This document shows positions 1 through 9,379 of a DNA stretch of 56,425 nucleotides, in pieces (the first letter of the stretch is position 1; each line of letters starts with the position of its first letter). Both the position numbers and the translations under genes were made by a program. A model generated the notes under the pieces. That model was given only the letters and a program-made list of their open reading frames with translations. It did not search any database and had not been told where the DNA came from. Source of the stretch: Rouxiella silvae (GTDB lineage Bacteria; Pseudomonadota; Gammaproteobacteria; Enterobacterales; Enterobacteriaceae). The stretch covers positions 1 to 56,425 of the forward strand of contig NZ_MRWD01000034.1 of the NCBI RefSeq assembly GCF_002093625.1. Reading direction: 5' to 3'.

Positions 1-37
1 AGCTAACCAGTACTAATGACCCGTGAGGCTTAACCTT
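1..37 (+). rRNA. 23S ribosomal RNA, 3' end (partial)
   Basis: The first 37 bases match the conserved 3' end of enterobacterial 23S rRNA, ending in GAGGCTTAACCTT. The rest of the gene lies to the left of the window. The 5S gene and double terminator downstream, followed by kgtP, match the position of rrnG in E. coli, so this is probably the equivalent operon. Confidence 0.9.
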
Positions 38-247
38 ACAACACCGAAGGTGTTTTAGAGAGACACAAAGACTTAAGTAAATTTTTCAGCAGGTTCCAGA
101 TAAAGAATTCGCGGGAACGAAAGATTTTGCGCTGAAGCCAGGCGGCAACGGAGTGTAATGAAGGAACATACAGAGGTATGTGACAGAATTACGCGAAGGC
201 GGCCAACGCAGCAGCAGGGTAAAAGATTCGTTTCATGCACCAAGATT
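38..247 (+). other. 23S-5S internal transcribed spacer, long, with nested inverted repeats
   Basis: About 210 bases separate the 23S end from 5S, roughly twice the spacing I recall for E. coli. No tRNA cloverleaf is visible. The middle can fold into a long imperfect hairpin: ACATAC pairs with GTATGT near 168-181, GTGTAAT with ATTACGC just outside that, and further GC-rich arms lie outside these. It is presumably removed by RNase III/RNase E during maturation. Confidence 0.7.
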
Positions 248-367
248 TGCCTGGCGGCAGTAGCGCGGTGGTCCCACCTGACCCCATGCCGAACTCAGAA
301 GTGAAACGCCGTAGCGCCGATGGTAGTGTGGGGTCTCCCCATGCGAGAGTAGGGAACTGCCAGGCAT
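248..367 (+). rRNA. 5S ribosomal RNA
   Basis: A 120-base sequence starting TGCCTGGCGG and ending CTGCCAGGCAT is nearly identical to the E. coli 5S rRNA. The ends pair to form helix I (GCCTGGC with GCCAGGC). It is transcribed with the 23S gene and is followed directly by two intrinsic terminators. Confidence 0.97.
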
Positions 368-383
368 CAAATAAAGCACAGAA

Positions 384-407
384 CCTCAGCGAAAGCTGGG
401 GTTTTTT
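384..407 (+). terminator. rRNA operon terminator 1
   Basis: Hairpin CCTCAGC-GAAA-GCTGGGG (one G-T pair) is followed by six T. It lies 16 bases after 5S and resembles the rrn T1 terminator of E. coli. Confidence 0.9.
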
Positions 408-460
408 GCTAATTGGCGTTTGTAAAAGGGCGAAAAGCCGGATCAACTGCCACGAAAAGC

Positions 461-490
461 AGGCCCCTGTCTGACGACAGGGGCCTTTTT
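461..490 (+). terminator. rRNA operon terminator 2
   Basis: A perfect 11-bp stem (AGGCCCCTGTC with its complement) closes a TGAC loop and is followed by a T run. It is the second of the tandem terminators ending the rRNA operon before kgtP. Confidence 0.9.
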
Positions 491-655
491 GCGTCAGGGT
501 TTTGCATCCCATAGCTCACAAATCATTCATTCAAATTGATAAATAAGCATTAATTCTCGCGTTTACCCCCTATCTTCTGCTTAACTAAATGGTCAGATTG
601 CATAAAAAATCATATAAGACCACCTTTGGGCTGCACTTCGCAGGAGAGAATAAAA

Positions 656-1954
656 ATGACAGAGATATCTCGTTCAACTTCGCAGGAAATGGCGGATAAA
701 GATAAAAAGAACCGAATATTTGCCATCGTCGGCGCATCATCAGGAAATTTAGTCGAGTGGTTTGATTTTTATGTCTATTCTTTCTGCTCGATCTACTTTG
801 CCGCATCGTTCTTCCCGAGTGGAAATAGCACCACTCAACTGCTACAAACGGCAGGAGTATTTGCCGCTGGATTCTTTATGCGACCGATCGGCGGCTGGTT
901 ATTTGGATACATTGCAGACAAACACGGTCGAAAGAACTCGATGTTAATCTCGGTATGCATGATGTGCGCCGGATCGTTAGTCATTGCCTGTCTGCCGACC
1001 TATGAAATGATTGGCGCTTGGGCACCTGCCTTACTGCTATTTGCGCGTTTGTTTCAAGGGCTTTCCGTGGGGGGGGAGTACGGTACCAGTGCGACTTATA
1101 TGAGTGAGGTTGCGATTAAGGGGCGTCGCGGATTTTTCGCCTCTTTCCAGTACGTTACCCTGATTGGTGGTCAGCTTCTTGCATTATTGGTGCTGGTAGG
1201 CCTGCAACAAATCCTTTCTGGCGACGAATTAAGAGCCTGGGGATGGCGTATTCCGTTCGCTCTGGGTGCCGTTTTGGCCGTAGTAGCACTGTTCTTACGC
1301 CGCTCACTCAATGAAACCTCGGATGCAAAAACGCGGGCGCATAAAGACGCAGGGAGTCTTTCGGGCCTTTGGAAACATAAAAAGGCTTTCCTTATGGTGT
1401 TGGGTTTCACCGCAGGCGGTTCATTAAGCTTCTATACTTTCACCACATATATGCAGAAATACCTAGTGAATACTGCCGGAATGGAGACTAAAACGGCAAG
1501 TGGATTAATGACTTTGGCACTATTCGTATTTATGCTACTTCAGCCAATAGTGGGTGCGTTGTCCGATAAAATAGGGCGCAGAAATTCAATGCTGATATTT
1601 TCAGGCTTCGCGACGTTGCTGACCATTCCTATTCTTTATACTCTGCAAAACGTCACTAATCCTTATTTAGCATTCACTTTAATTGTTATTGCCTTGGCGA
1701 TCGTAACGTTCTATACCTCTATTAGTGGCCTGCTAAAAGCTGAAATGTTTCCTGCTGAGGTCCGTGCACTAGGGGTGGGATTATCCTATGCCGTTGCTAA
1801 CGCCGTATTTGGTGGATCGGCAGAATATGTCGCGTTGAGTTTTAAATCGTGGAATATGGAGGAAGTCTTTTTCTGGTATGTTTCTGGAATGTGCCTGATA
1901 GCCTTTATTGTCTCAATACGTTTGCACGCTAAGGGCAAAGAGGTCCAGCTATAA
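656..1954 (+). CDS. kgtP: alpha-ketoglutarate permease KgtP
   Basis: Proton symporter of the major facilitator superfamily (metabolite:H+ symporter family) importing 2-oxoglutarate across the inner membrane. The protein is 432 residues, the same length as E. coli KgtP, and is nearly collinear with it: [11 protein letters not shown] in TM1, the DKHGRK loop between TM2 and TM3, [17 protein letters not shown] in TM4 and the second-half DKIGRR loop. Twelve membrane segments are expected. The ATG at 656 was chosen over an in-frame upstream codon because AGGAGA sits about 8 bases before it and because it gives the family length. Its place between 5S rRNA and yfiM/pssA is the same as in E. coli, so I am confident of orthology. 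It ends in a shared hairpin with the convergent yfiM. Confidence 0.96.
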   Translation: MTEISRSTSQEMADKDKKNRIFAIVGASSGNLVEWFDFYVYSFCSIYFAASFFPSGNSTTQLLQTAGVFAAGFFMRPIGGWLFGYIADKHGRKNSMLISVCMMCAGSLVIACLPTYEMIGAWAPALLLFARLFQGLSVGGEYGTSATYMSEVAIKGRRGFFASFQYVTLIGGQLLALLVLVGLQQILSGDELRAWGWRIPFALGAVLAVVALFLRRSLNETSDAKTRAHKDAGSLSGLWKHKKAFLMVLGFTAGGSLSFYTFTTYMQKYLVNTAGMETKTASGLMTLALFVFMLLQPIVGALSDKIGRRNSMLIFSGFATLLTIPILYTLQNVTNPYLAFTLIVIALAIVTFYTSISGLLKAEMFPAEVRALGVGLSYAVANAVFGGSAEYVALSFKSWNMEEVFFWYVSGMCLIAFIVSIRLHAKGKEVQL

Positions 1955-1972
1955 CAAAATTTCGAATATACA

Positions 1973-1992
1973 AGGGCCTCTGCTGAGGCCCT
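1973..1992. terminator. hairpin between convergent kgtP and yfiM
   Basis: Perfect 8-bp stem AGGGCCTC-TGCT-GAGGCCCT. It lies 18 bases after the kgtP stop and overlaps the last bases of yfiM. The T run is weak on both strands, so it may act as a bidirectional or Rho-assisted terminator. Confidence 0.55.
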
Positions 1993-2326
1993 AATTGTGA
2001 CGAATCAGCTGATACGCGCTATATCCAGCGGCAGCGCCGGCAATATCCCAGCTAAAGTCTTTCCAACTCCAGCCACTGCCTGCTTCACGACTGTCGTATA
2101 ACTCTTTTCCTGCTCCTAATCCCACGGAAAACATCAGTCCGAATGAGCGGCTTTGTGCCGAATTCCATCCTTGGTTGTTCGCATATGCAGTGCCTGCAGC
2201 AGCAAGGGCCGCAGACGCAACAAAGTGTTCAGCCTTGTCCTTACCCGTCCAGCTGTCATTAGCCCAGTGACTACATCCGCTGCAAATAAGCAACGGCCCG
2301 ATAGCAATAGGTAAAAGTATCCGCAT
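1991..2326 (-). CDS. yfiM: putative lipoprotein YfiM
   Basis: A 111-residue protein of the YfiM family of small lipoproteins; molecular function is not known. The N-terminus is a short hydrophobic signal ending in C-S-G-C, so Cys18 is the likely lipidated residue. Conserved blocks shared with E. coli YfiM include [32 protein letters not shown] and [16 protein letters not shown]. It probably sits at the outer membrane facing the periplasm. It lies downstream of pssA on the same strand, but a strong hairpin separates them, so it probably has its own promoter. GAGGAA lies about 10 bases before the ATG. Confidence 0.9.
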   Translation of the reverse strand: MRILLPIAIGPLLICSGCSHWANDSWTGKDKAEHFVASAALAAAGTAYANNQGWNSAQSRSFGLMFSVGLGAGKELYDSREAGSGWSWKDFSWDIAGAAAGYSAYQLIRHN

Positions 2327-2365
2327 TGGGTAACGTTCCTCAAGGTGTTAAACCATAAAAATAGC

Positions 2366-2396
2366 ATAAAAAAGCCTGGGACCAAGCCCAGGCTTT
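2366..2396 (-). terminator. pssA terminator
   Basis: A 10-bp perfect stem (AAAGCCTGGG with CCCAGGCTTT, 6-base loop) is followed on the minus strand by a run of T. It lies 13 bases after the pssA stop. Confidence 0.85.
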
Positions 2397-2408
2397 AAAT
2401 ATAGCGAA

Positions 2409-3764
2409 TTACAGTATACGGCTGATTAAGCGGTCAATTCGAATGCGTCGCAAACGGCGGATAAGTTTGCGGACTTTCACCGGATAATTAGGGATGCTTT
2501 CAAGTTCCATATAGTGCGAGACAATTTCGGTATGTTCACGAATATTATCCAACTCTTTCTGACGCTGTACTAACATCTCCTTATTCGGGTCGTGAATAAG
2601 GATCGCATTTTCAAGATCAAGCCGCCAGGCGCGTGGATTGAGGTTATTACCCGTGATCAATTGCCAACGATCGTCGACCCAAATTCCTTTGAGATGGTAG
2701 CTATTTTCACCATCTTTCCACAATCGGACGATAAGCTGTCCGCTGTCGATAAAACGTTGCAAACGGCCAAGAAAACGACGTAGGTTTATTTCATACAGAT
2801 AAGGCAGAGCGCCGATAATTTTAAAAGGCTGATCCTGTGGAATATAAAAATCATTTGCCGTTTTATCGCCGACGATAATTTCAACCTGCTTGCCACGACG
2901 CAGAAGTCCCATAATATTTCGGGCCAGCAGGGCTGGCATATTAAAATATGGCGTACAAAGCGTCAGTTTTTCATCGGTACTGGCCATCAAATGATAGATG
3001 GTACGGTTCAGCTCGTTTTGCTTGCCCAAGCCAACCATCGGCGTAACCGCCAGTTCGTTCTCGGAGGCCGCATCTTGAAAATGATAGCCACAGTCTCGCA
3101 AAGTCTGGCGGAATTGGCGGGTCTCGTTTTTGATCTCTGGACTTTTTGGACGATCTTCACGATCCAGACGTTGAACCGCACTGGCGCTAAGCAAAGACTT
3201 TTGAATATAGTTGACCATAGTATCGGCCAGCGGGGCATTGCTCAGCAGGTGATAGCGATCGTAGCGGTATTTATCGTGACGATGCAGATAAACGTCATTC
3301 AGGCTTGCACCGCTATAAATAACGCGATCATCAACAATGTAGCCCTTGAGATGCAATACACCCAGCGCTTCACGGGTGTTTACCGGCACGCCGTAAACGG
3401 GAACCGCAACATCAGGGTTCTCTTTGGCCATTCTGCAATACCAGTCAGCATTGGTGTTGGTCGCAGCTGCACCGATGCGACCTCGCTGTGCACGGTGCCA
3501 GTCAACCAGCACGCAAACTTCTAGCTCAGGACGTTGACGCTTGGCTTCATACAGCGCCGATAATACATCTCGCCCGCCGTCATCGTTCTCCAGATACAGA
3601 GCAACCAGATAAATCCGTTGGGTGGCGTTGGCGATGACCTCAAGCAGCGTCGAACGGAAATCTGTGGCGCTGTACAGAGTCTGTACAGCATCAACCGATT
3701 GGGGGAGTTTAGGCAGTTGGGCAAGATGTTGTTGATGTTTATTTCGTTTGAATTTAGACAACAT
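2409..3764 (-). CDS. pssA: CDP-diacylglycerol-serine O-phosphatidyltransferase
   Basis: Phosphatidylserine synthase, the committed step to phosphatidylethanolamine: CDP-diacylglycerol plus L-serine gives phosphatidylserine plus CMP. The 451-residue product belongs to the phospholipase D superfamily and carries two HKD motifs, HLKGYIVDD (His138, Lys140, Asp145) and YHLKGIWVDD near residue 357. The basic C-terminus (VRKLIRRLRRIRIDRLISRIL) is typical of this peripheral, ribosome- and membrane-associated enzyme. The ATG at 3764 reproduces the E. coli N-terminus; a GTG one codon upstream is possible. Order with patZ and yfiM is as in E. coli. Confidence 0.97.
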   Translation of the reverse strand: MLSKFKRNKHQQHLAQLPKLPQSVDAVQTLYSATDFRSTLLEVIANATQRIYLVALYLENDDGGRDVLSALYEAKRQRPELEVCVLVDWHRAQRGRIGAAATNTNADWYCRMAKENPDVAVPVYGVPVNTREALGVLHLKGYIVDDRVIYSGASLNDVYLHRHDKYRYDRYHLLSNAPLADTMVNYIQKSLLSASAVQRLDREDRPKSPEIKNETRQFRQTLRDCGYHFQDAASENELAVTPMVGLGKQNELNRTIYHLMASTDEKLTLCTPYFNMPALLARNIMGLLRRGKQVEIIVGDKTANDFYIPQDQPFKIIGALPYLYEINLRRFLGRLQRFIDSGQLIVRLWKDGENSYHLKGIWVDDRWQLITGNNLNPRAWRLDLENAILIHDPNKEMLVQRQKELDNIREHTEIVSHYMELESIPNYPVKVRKLIRRLRRIRIDRLISRIL

Positions 3765-3945
3765 CACAGTGCGCTTCTTCTCTCTTTAATGAATGGCAAT
3801 TGCGGCACTCATAGACAAAACAGACCGCACAATCGGTCGATAATACCATTACTCTCATCCGATGTGCGCAAGTTTTGCCTTAGAGGCCGTCTTAAATCTG
3901 TAACGCTGCATCATTAAATCTTAAAAACTACAGATTAAAATCGTT

Positions 3946-6621
3946 TTATTTCGGCAGTTTTTGGCTATTTTGTCCGTCCTGCAATAGCAGGGAAAGGCTA
4001 ACGATCCCCTCCGACAACTGCACGTCCACCTCAAATCCCAGCTTGCGCGCCAATGCCAACATGCCACGATTGTTTGGCATGGTGATGCCGGCCAAACGAT
4101 GAATGCCGTGCTCGGTGGTGTAGGCAATCATCTTCGACAGCAATCTTCCTCCCAGGCCAAGTCCTTTGAGGTCAGAGCGGACCAACACCGAAAATTCGGC
4201 ATCAATATTATCGGGATCTGAAATCGCGCGCGTGACGCCGATAATTTCAATTTCATGCGTTTGCCCGCGCACCGCGACGAAAGCCATTTCACGATCGTAG
4301 TCGATTTGGGTCATATTAGCCAAATCCTCATGAGTGAACTCGTTGATCTCGCTGAAGTAGCGGTAATAGAGGTCCTCTTTGGTGACCTTCTGGATGAATG
4401 CTTTTAATAAAGGCTCATCTTCAGGCAGGATAGGGCGGAACAGGCAGGGAGAGCCGTCTCTCAGCGTCACTCTTTCTTCAAGCCCCTGCGGGTAAGGTCG
4501 AATAGCTAAACGCGCCTGCTGGTCATTTTTATCGGCGCTGAGCTGAAGCGAAACGTCGAGCAGCGTTAACTCATTGCCCGAAGCCAACAGGGGATGAATG
4601 GTCAGCTCTTTAATTTCCGGGCAATCAATGATCAAGTTTGATACCTGCACCAGCAAGTGGCTTAGTGCCGGAATATCTAATGGACGCAGCGCATTGCGCT
4701 CGCGGATTTTTCCACTCTTTAGCCCCTGAAGAACCAAATAGCGCGCCAATGCCATGTTTAACGGAGGCAGTGCGACAACGGCATGTTGCTCCGGTCGCCA
4801 CTCTATCCCACCCTCGCTAAGCATAATCAACGGTCCAAAAACGGCATCGTATTGCACTACAATCCGCAGCTCTTGTGCCCCGGGGCGGTTAGCCATAGTT
4901 TGTACTAACAAACCATTAATGCGAGCTTGAGGAAATGCCCGCTTTGCCCGTTGGAAAATGGCATCTGCCGCTTGGCTCACCTCATCAGGAGTGCGCAGAT
5001 AGAGCATTACACCCTGCACTTCGGAGTTGTGGTCAATATCCGGTGAGCGCAGTTTGAGTGCCACAGGATAGCCCACTCGACTAGCAATCTCGACGGCTTC
5101 GGCACTGTCGCCAGCGATCCAGGTAGGCAGTACGGACATGCCATAATCTTTAAAGATAGCCCTGACTTCGTGAGTATCGAGTCGGGTGGTTCCGCTGCGC
5201 AACGCATCTGCCAGTAGACTGTGTGCCCGATCGGTATTTTTATTCAAATCCAGCGGCAGCGAGGGGGTCTCTTTAAGCTGTTTCTGGTTGCGGCGATATT
5301 CAACCATGTGCATAAACGCCGTTACCGCGCCTTCTGGCGTACGGTAGGTCGGCAGACCCGCTTCAGTGAACAATCCACGCGCTTCAACCGAAGAAAACTC
5401 ACCACACCAGTTAGTCAGCAGCGTAACGCGCTTGCCTCGCGGGTGTTGTTGAATCGCTTCGATAATCCGTTGAGCCGTAGCCGTACCCGGAGAGGCTGCG
5501 CTTGGGGCATGAATAACCAGAAGAGCATCATAGTCTTGGCTGTCCAGAAGCGTAGTAAGCACTGACTGATAAAGTTGAGGGTTGGCATCGTCGCGTAAAT
5601 CTAAGGGGTTTCCTACGACGATATTTTCCGCCAACTGTTCCCGCAGGCGCTGGGCCGTTTCATCACTCAACGAGGCGAGCTTGCCGTTATGGCTTAGTAG
5701 CTGATCTAACGCCATTGCCGCTGGAGCCGCCCCGTTGCTGACGATGAGTAAGCGCTCACCTCGAAGTGGTCTCATGTGGCTCAACGTTTCAACCGCCGAG
5801 AACAGTTCATGGGTGTCTTGCACACGCAGCAAACCGGCACGTTGAATGGCGGCGTCATAGGCTGCATCCAGACTCAACGGGCTATTGAGCAGCGTTTGTG
5901 CCTGCGCACTGCGTCCGCTTTTGATGACTAAAATGGGCTTATTGCGCGATGCACTGCGAGAGGCTGAGAGGAAACGGCGCGCATCGCTCACATGTTCAAG
6001 GTAAAGTAGAATGGCACTGGTTTTGCTGTCGCGTGCTAAAAAATCAAGCAAATCATCGATATCTATATCCAGACTATCGCCGAGAGAAATAAAGTAGGAG
6101 AAGCCTACGGAACGCTGCTGCGCCCAGTCGAGAATAGTGTTGGCCACCGCCGCAGACTGGGAAATAAAGGCCAGTTTGCCGGGCAAAATAGGCACCGGCG
6201 AAAAGCTGGCATTCAGCCCAAGCCAGGGGGCCAGAATCCCCAGACTGTTTGGGCCGAGCAGGCGCATTGCATAGCGTTGGGCGGTGCTTTTGAGCGCGGG
6301 GAACTGCTGCTGGTGTGAGGAAAGAACGATCACCGTCTTACAGCCCAGCTCGCCAAGTTGCTCAAGCAGGGCAAGATTTCTGTCGGCGCGGGTGCAAATC
6401 ACCGCCAGATCGGGCGTCATCGGCAGGCTAGCGACGTTGGGATAAGCCAATACGCCGCACACGGCTTTCCAGGCAGGGGTCACCGGCAGCACTGGCCCTT
6501 TGAAGCCGCCGGCCAGCAGGTTACGCATCATCAGATAACCGGCGCGACCGGGCTTATCCGATGCACCGAGTACTGCGATTGATTTTGGTCGTAATAAAGC
6601 TTCTAACCCGCGCTGGCTCAT
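3946..6621 (-). CDS. patZ: protein lysine acetyltransferase Pat (PatZ/YfiQ)
   Basis: An 891-residue enzyme that acetylates lysines of metabolic proteins with acetyl-CoA, classically inactivating acetyl-CoA synthetase. Two parts are visible. Residues 1 to about 700 form an ADP-forming acyl-CoA synthetase-like region with a CoA-binding start (KSIAVLGASDKPGRAGY) and an ATP-grasp part. The last roughly 150 residues are a GNAT domain with the acetyl-CoA loop in SDLKGLGLGGRLL. The length compares well with E. coli PatZ (886). AGGAGG lies 4 bases before the ATG. It lies between tapT and pssA on the same strand, as in E. coli; 181 bases separate it from pssA, so the two are probably separate units. 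The large domain is often catalytically silent and regulatory in this family. Confidence 0.95.
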   Translation of the reverse strand: MSQRGLEALLRPKSIAVLGASDKPGRAGYLMMRNLLAGGFKGPVLPVTPAWKAVCGVLAYPNVASLPMTPDLAVICTRADRNLALLEQLGELGCKTVIVLSSHQQQFPALKSTAQRYAMRLLGPNSLGILAPWLGLNASFSPVPILPGKLAFISQSAAVANTILDWAQQRSVGFSYFISLGDSLDIDIDDLLDFLARDSKTSAILLYLEHVSDARRFLSASRSASRNKPILVIKSGRSAQAQTLLNSPLSLDAAYDAAIQRAGLLRVQDTHELFSAVETLSHMRPLRGERLLIVSNGAAPAAMALDQLLSHNGKLASLSDETAQRLREQLAENIVVGNPLDLRDDANPQLYQSVLTTLLDSQDYDALLVIHAPSAASPGTATAQRIIEAIQQHPRGKRVTLLTNWCGEFSSVEARGLFTEAGLPTYRTPEGAVTAFMHMVEYRRNQKQLKETPSLPLDLNKNTDRAHSLLADALRSGTTRLDTHEVRAIFKDYGMSVLPTWIAGDSAEAVEIASRVGYPVALKLRSPDIDHNSEVQGVMLYLRTPDEVSQAADAIFQRAKRAFPQARINGLLVQTMANRPGAQELRIVVQYDAVFGPLIMLSEGGIEWRPEQHAVVALPPLNMALARYLVLQGLKSGKIRERNALRPLDIPALSHLLVQVSNLIIDCPEIKELTIHPLLASGNELTLLDVSLQLSADKNDQQARLAIRPYPQGLEERVTLRDGSPCLFRPILPEDEPLLKAFIQKVTKEDLYYRYFSEINEFTHEDLANMTQIDYDREMAFVAVRGQTHEIEIIGVTRAISDPDNIDAEFSVLVRSDLKGLGLGGRLLSKMIAYTTEHGIHRLAGITMPNNRGMLALARKLGFEVDVQLSEGIVSLSLLLQDGQNSQKLPK

Positions 6622-6652
6622 CCTGCCTCCTGTTAATTACGTTCCCTCGATT

Positions 6653-7357
6653 CTAGAGGCTTTCGTCAGAGATTGCTGTGAGTTGATGCACCGGATGATG
6701 AGGTTTTCCAGCTAAATATTGCGTACGGAAAAGACTAAACAGTGCCGACATGCTTTCAGATGCCTGAATATCACCCGATTTTTCGAGCAATGCTGCGGCA
6801 ACCTCTACCGTGCAGTGTTGATCTTCACGCGGCGATTCACGCAGCACATAGCTCGATTTTGCGCTGACATCGAGTGAAAATACCGGCAGTCCATCAAGGT
6901 ACGGGCTTTTACGGAACATTTTGCGCGCTTCATTCCAGGTACCGTCGAGCATGATAAAAAGCGGCGGTTTGGCGTGGGTCGGCAATTCGGTAAATACCTG
7001 ACGCGGCGCGTGCGCAAATGAGGCGGGGAACACCACGTAGGGCTGGCGACTCGGGTCTGAAATGGCTGCCAGCAGTGCAGGGTCAACCTCGGTACGCGAC
7101 CACATAAATGCTTGCGTATCCGGTAAAATATCGGCGATTAACCGCCCAGTATTGCTCGGCTTTAGCGGCTCGGTATCGAACATCACCAGACAGAAACGGC
7201 TTTTTGCGCGCTGTGCCTTAACGTGGCTGCACAGGCAGTTGCGTTTGGGTAGCAGACAAGACTGACAGCGGATCACGCGGGAGCCACGAGCTAGATAGGG
7301 GCGTGTAGATTTTGCGAGGCGCTGGGCGCGCAAGCGTAGTACGGCATTTTCCGGCAT
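6653..7357 (-). CDS. tapT: tRNA-uridine aminocarboxypropyltransferase TapT (YfiP), DTW family
   Basis: A 234-residue DTW-domain enzyme that transfers the 3-amino-3-carboxypropyl group of S-adenosylmethionine to uridine 47 of tRNAs (acp3U47). Seen directly: an N-terminal cysteine cluster (Cys31, Cys34, Cys41, Cys43) that probably binds a metal, TEPLKPSNTGRL near residue 62, and the signature LDGTW (Asp138-Thr140-Trp141). It resembles E. coli YfiP throughout. It lies 31 bases upstream of patZ on the same strand and may be co-transcribed with it. The Shine-Dalgarno is poor, so the ATG rests on alignment with the E. coli protein. Confidence 0.93.
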   Translation of the reverse strand: MPENAVLRLRAQRLAKSTRPYLARGSRVIRCQSCLLPKRNCLCSHVKAQRAKSRFCLVMFDTEPLKPSNTGRLIADILPDTQAFMWSRTEVDPALLAAISDPSRQPYVVFPASFAHAPRQVFTELPTHAKPPLFIMLDGTWNEARKMFRKSPYLDGLPVFSLDVSAKSSYVLRESPREDQHCTVEVAAALLEKSGDIQASESMSALFSLFRTQYLAGKPHHPVHQLTAISDESL

Positions 7358-7517
7358 GGGGGATCCTGCAACGGTAAATCGGACTATTGTAATCCGATGC
7401 GTCGCACATCGATAGTGCCAGAGTCGGGTTGATAAACGTTGCGATAAAAAATGCGAGGCGTTGTGAAGAAATCAACTGGCCCCTCGACAATGCAGGGGCC
7501 GACAACGTCGTTATGCG

Positions 7518-7943
7518 TTACAATGATTCATTGAGCCATTGATTGAACGGAGCCTTAGGCATGGCGCCGCTCAGCTGATCGACCATTTTTCCCTGGTTGA
7601 ACACCATAATGGTGGGAATACTGCGGATACGGAAACGCGCACCAAGCTCAGGTTCATCCTCGGTATTCACCTTGATAAAACGGACTTTACCCGCGCGTTC
7701 TCCCGCCACGTCTTCAAAAATTGGCGCGAAGTTAACGCAGGGGCCGCACCAAGGCGCCCAAAAATCGATGACGACCGGCAAGTCATCCTGCAGGTATTTA
7801 TCGAGCGTCGCGGCGGTTGCGTGCACAACCTCACCCTGGAACAACGGGTGACCACAGCGACCACATTTGGCTCCGTCGTCAATACGGTCTTCAGGTAAAC
7901 GGTTTGTCGCCTGACATGAAGAACAAATCGTATTAATAGTCAT
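7518..7943 (-). CDS. trxC: thioredoxin 2 (TrxC)
   Basis: Cytoplasmic disulfide reductase reduced by thioredoxin reductase and linked to oxidative stress. The 141-residue product has the two features that separate TrxC from TrxA: an N-terminal zinc ribbon (Cys7, Cys10, Cys27, Cys30) and a thioredoxin fold with the active site WCGPC at 65-69. AGAGGC lies about 7 bases before the ATG. It is divergent from yfiF. E. coli trxC is activated by OxyR; I could not identify an OxyR site in the 216-base gap with confidence. Confidence 0.96.
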   Translation of the reverse strand: MTINTICSSCQATNRLPEDRIDDGAKCGRCGHPLFQGEVVHATAATLDKYLQDDLPVVIDFWAPWCGPCVNFAPIFEDVAGERAGKVRFIKVNTEDEPELGARFRIRSIPTIMVFNQGKMVDQLSGAMPKAPFNQWLNESL

Positions 7944-8159
7944 AGTCTAGCCTCTGTCATTGAGACCGTATCCCGCCTGCGAAGAAATTGCGGGTGTTCA
8001 GGATACGAAGAAATACGGACAATTATGCGGTTTGACAACGATGTGAACAATGCGATTTACCCAATGAATACGATAGTTTTTAGCTTTTGGTCCAAAGCAA
8101 GTGGCTTACCACTCAGACATCAGGTAATCTTCGCGCCCAGCGCGTAGGTGGAGAAAATA

Positions 8160-9299
8160 ATGAACGATTCATTCAGTGGCAAGAACGGCAAAGTCAAAGT
8201 GATGTACGTCCGCAGTGACGACGACGGCGATAACCGAAATAAAGATCAACGTCCTTCTAACAATAAAGGACGTCCCGGTGATAAAGCTCGCCCGGGTTCC
8301 CGTCCCTTTGAAGGTCGCAATAACGAGCGTCGCGGCAGCGATTCCCGTGGCAGTGACTCGCGTGGTCCGGATGCACGTCGCGGTGACTCACGTCCCGCCC
8401 GACCCGCTAGCCGACCAGGCCGTGATACTGAAGGCTCAGGTTCATCTTCACCGTGGGAAAATTCCTCACCGTGGAAAACTGTTTCCCGTGCACCTGATGA
8501 TGAATCAGTACCGGACCACGGTGGCATCAGCGGTAAAAGCTTTATCGATCCCGAGCAGCTGCGTCGTCAGCGTCAGGAAGAGACCCGTGTTTACGGTGAA
8601 AATGCCTGTCAGGCGCTGTTCGCAAGCCGTCCGGACTCAATCGTTCGTGCCTGGTTTGTGCAGTCTGTTACGCCGCGTTTTCGTGAAGCGCTGCGTTGGA
8701 TGGCCGCTAACCGTAAAGCGTATCATGTGGTTGAAGACGATGAGCTGGCGAAAGCTTCCGGCACTGAACACCACGGCGGCGTGTGCTTCCTGATTAAAAA
8801 ACGTCAGGGTCTGGACGCAGAGACTTATCTGCAAACTGCTCCAGCAAAAGACTGTGTCTTGGCGCTGGAAAACGTCGGCAATCCGCATAACCTCGGCGGT
8901 ATCATGCGTACCTGTGCGCACTTTGGTATCAACGGGATGCTGGTGCAGGATCCGGCACAGCTGGAATCCGGTGCCGCAGTGCGTACCGCTGAAGGCGGCG
9001 CAGAACACGTGAAAGCAATCATTGCCGATAACTTTATCGACGTACTGGCAAACTTCCGTAATGCGGGTTACACCATCGTCACTACTTCCAGCCATAAAGG
9101 CACCGCACTCGGTAAAGCCGAACTGCCGGCAAAAATGGTGTTGGTATTGGGTGAAGAAAGTGATGGTTTGTCCGACAGCGCATGGCAGCAGGGCGATCTG
9201 AACGTTTCTATCGGTGGCACCGGTAAGGTTGAAAGCCTTAACGTTTCCGTCGCGACCGGCATTTTGCTGGGCGAATGGTGGCGTCAGAATCAAGGCTAA
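8160..9299 (+). CDS. yfiF: TrmH/SpoU-family RNA methyltransferase YfiF
   Basis: Putative SAM-dependent tRNA/rRNA 2'-O-ribose methyltransferase of the SPOUT class; the substrate is not established. The 379-residue protein has a disordered, charged N-terminal region (residues 1 to about 130, rich in Arg, Gly, Ser and Asp). A SpoU substrate-binding domain follows ([10 protein letters not shown] through EHHGGVCFL), then the knotted catalytic domain with [31 protein letters not shown] and [12 protein letters not shown]. It is longer than E. coli YfiF (345) because of repeats in the N-terminal tail. The ATG at 8160 is preferred over an upstream GTG because GGTGGAG precedes it and the family starts MND. 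Confidence 0.92.
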   Translation: MNDSFSGKNGKVKVMYVRSDDDGDNRNKDQRPSNNKGRPGDKARPGSRPFEGRNNERRGSDSRGSDSRGPDARRGDSRPARPASRPGRDTEGSGSSSPWENSSPWKTVSRAPDDESVPDHGGISGKSFIDPEQLRRQRQEETRVYGENACQALFASRPDSIVRAWFVQSVTPRFREALRWMAANRKAYHVVEDDELAKASGTEHHGGVCFLIKKRQGLDAETYLQTAPAKDCVLALENVGNPHNLGGIMRTCAHFGINGMLVQDPAQLESGAAVRTAEGGAEHVKAIIADNFIDVLANFRNAGYTIVTTSSHKGTALGKAELPAKMVLVLGEESDGLSDSAWQQGDLNVSIGGTGKVESLNVSVATGILLGEWWRQNQG

Positions 9300-9343
9300 T
9301 TTCTGCAGTTTGCCGCAATAACCCTGCTTCAATAGTTTTGCTT

Positions 9344-9371
9344 AAAACGGACGCACATTGCGTCCGTTTTT
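9344..9371. terminator. bidirectional terminator between yfiF and araC-type gene
   Basis: A perfect 12-bp stem (AAAACGGACGCA with TGCGTCCGTTTT, 3-base loop) with A and T tracts on both sides, lying between two convergent genes. It terminates in both directions. Confidence 0.9.
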
Positions 9372-9379
9372 GTTTTCTG

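Noticed and set aside
189-512. Open frames across 5S rRNA on both strands
   Set aside because: The 5S sequence and terminators explain this stretch; the frames are chance readings of structural RNA.
8637-9332. A 231-codon minus-strand frame over yfiF
   Set aside because: Antisense to the catalytic domain of YfiF, Cys/His-rich translation without a recognisable fold, no start signal.
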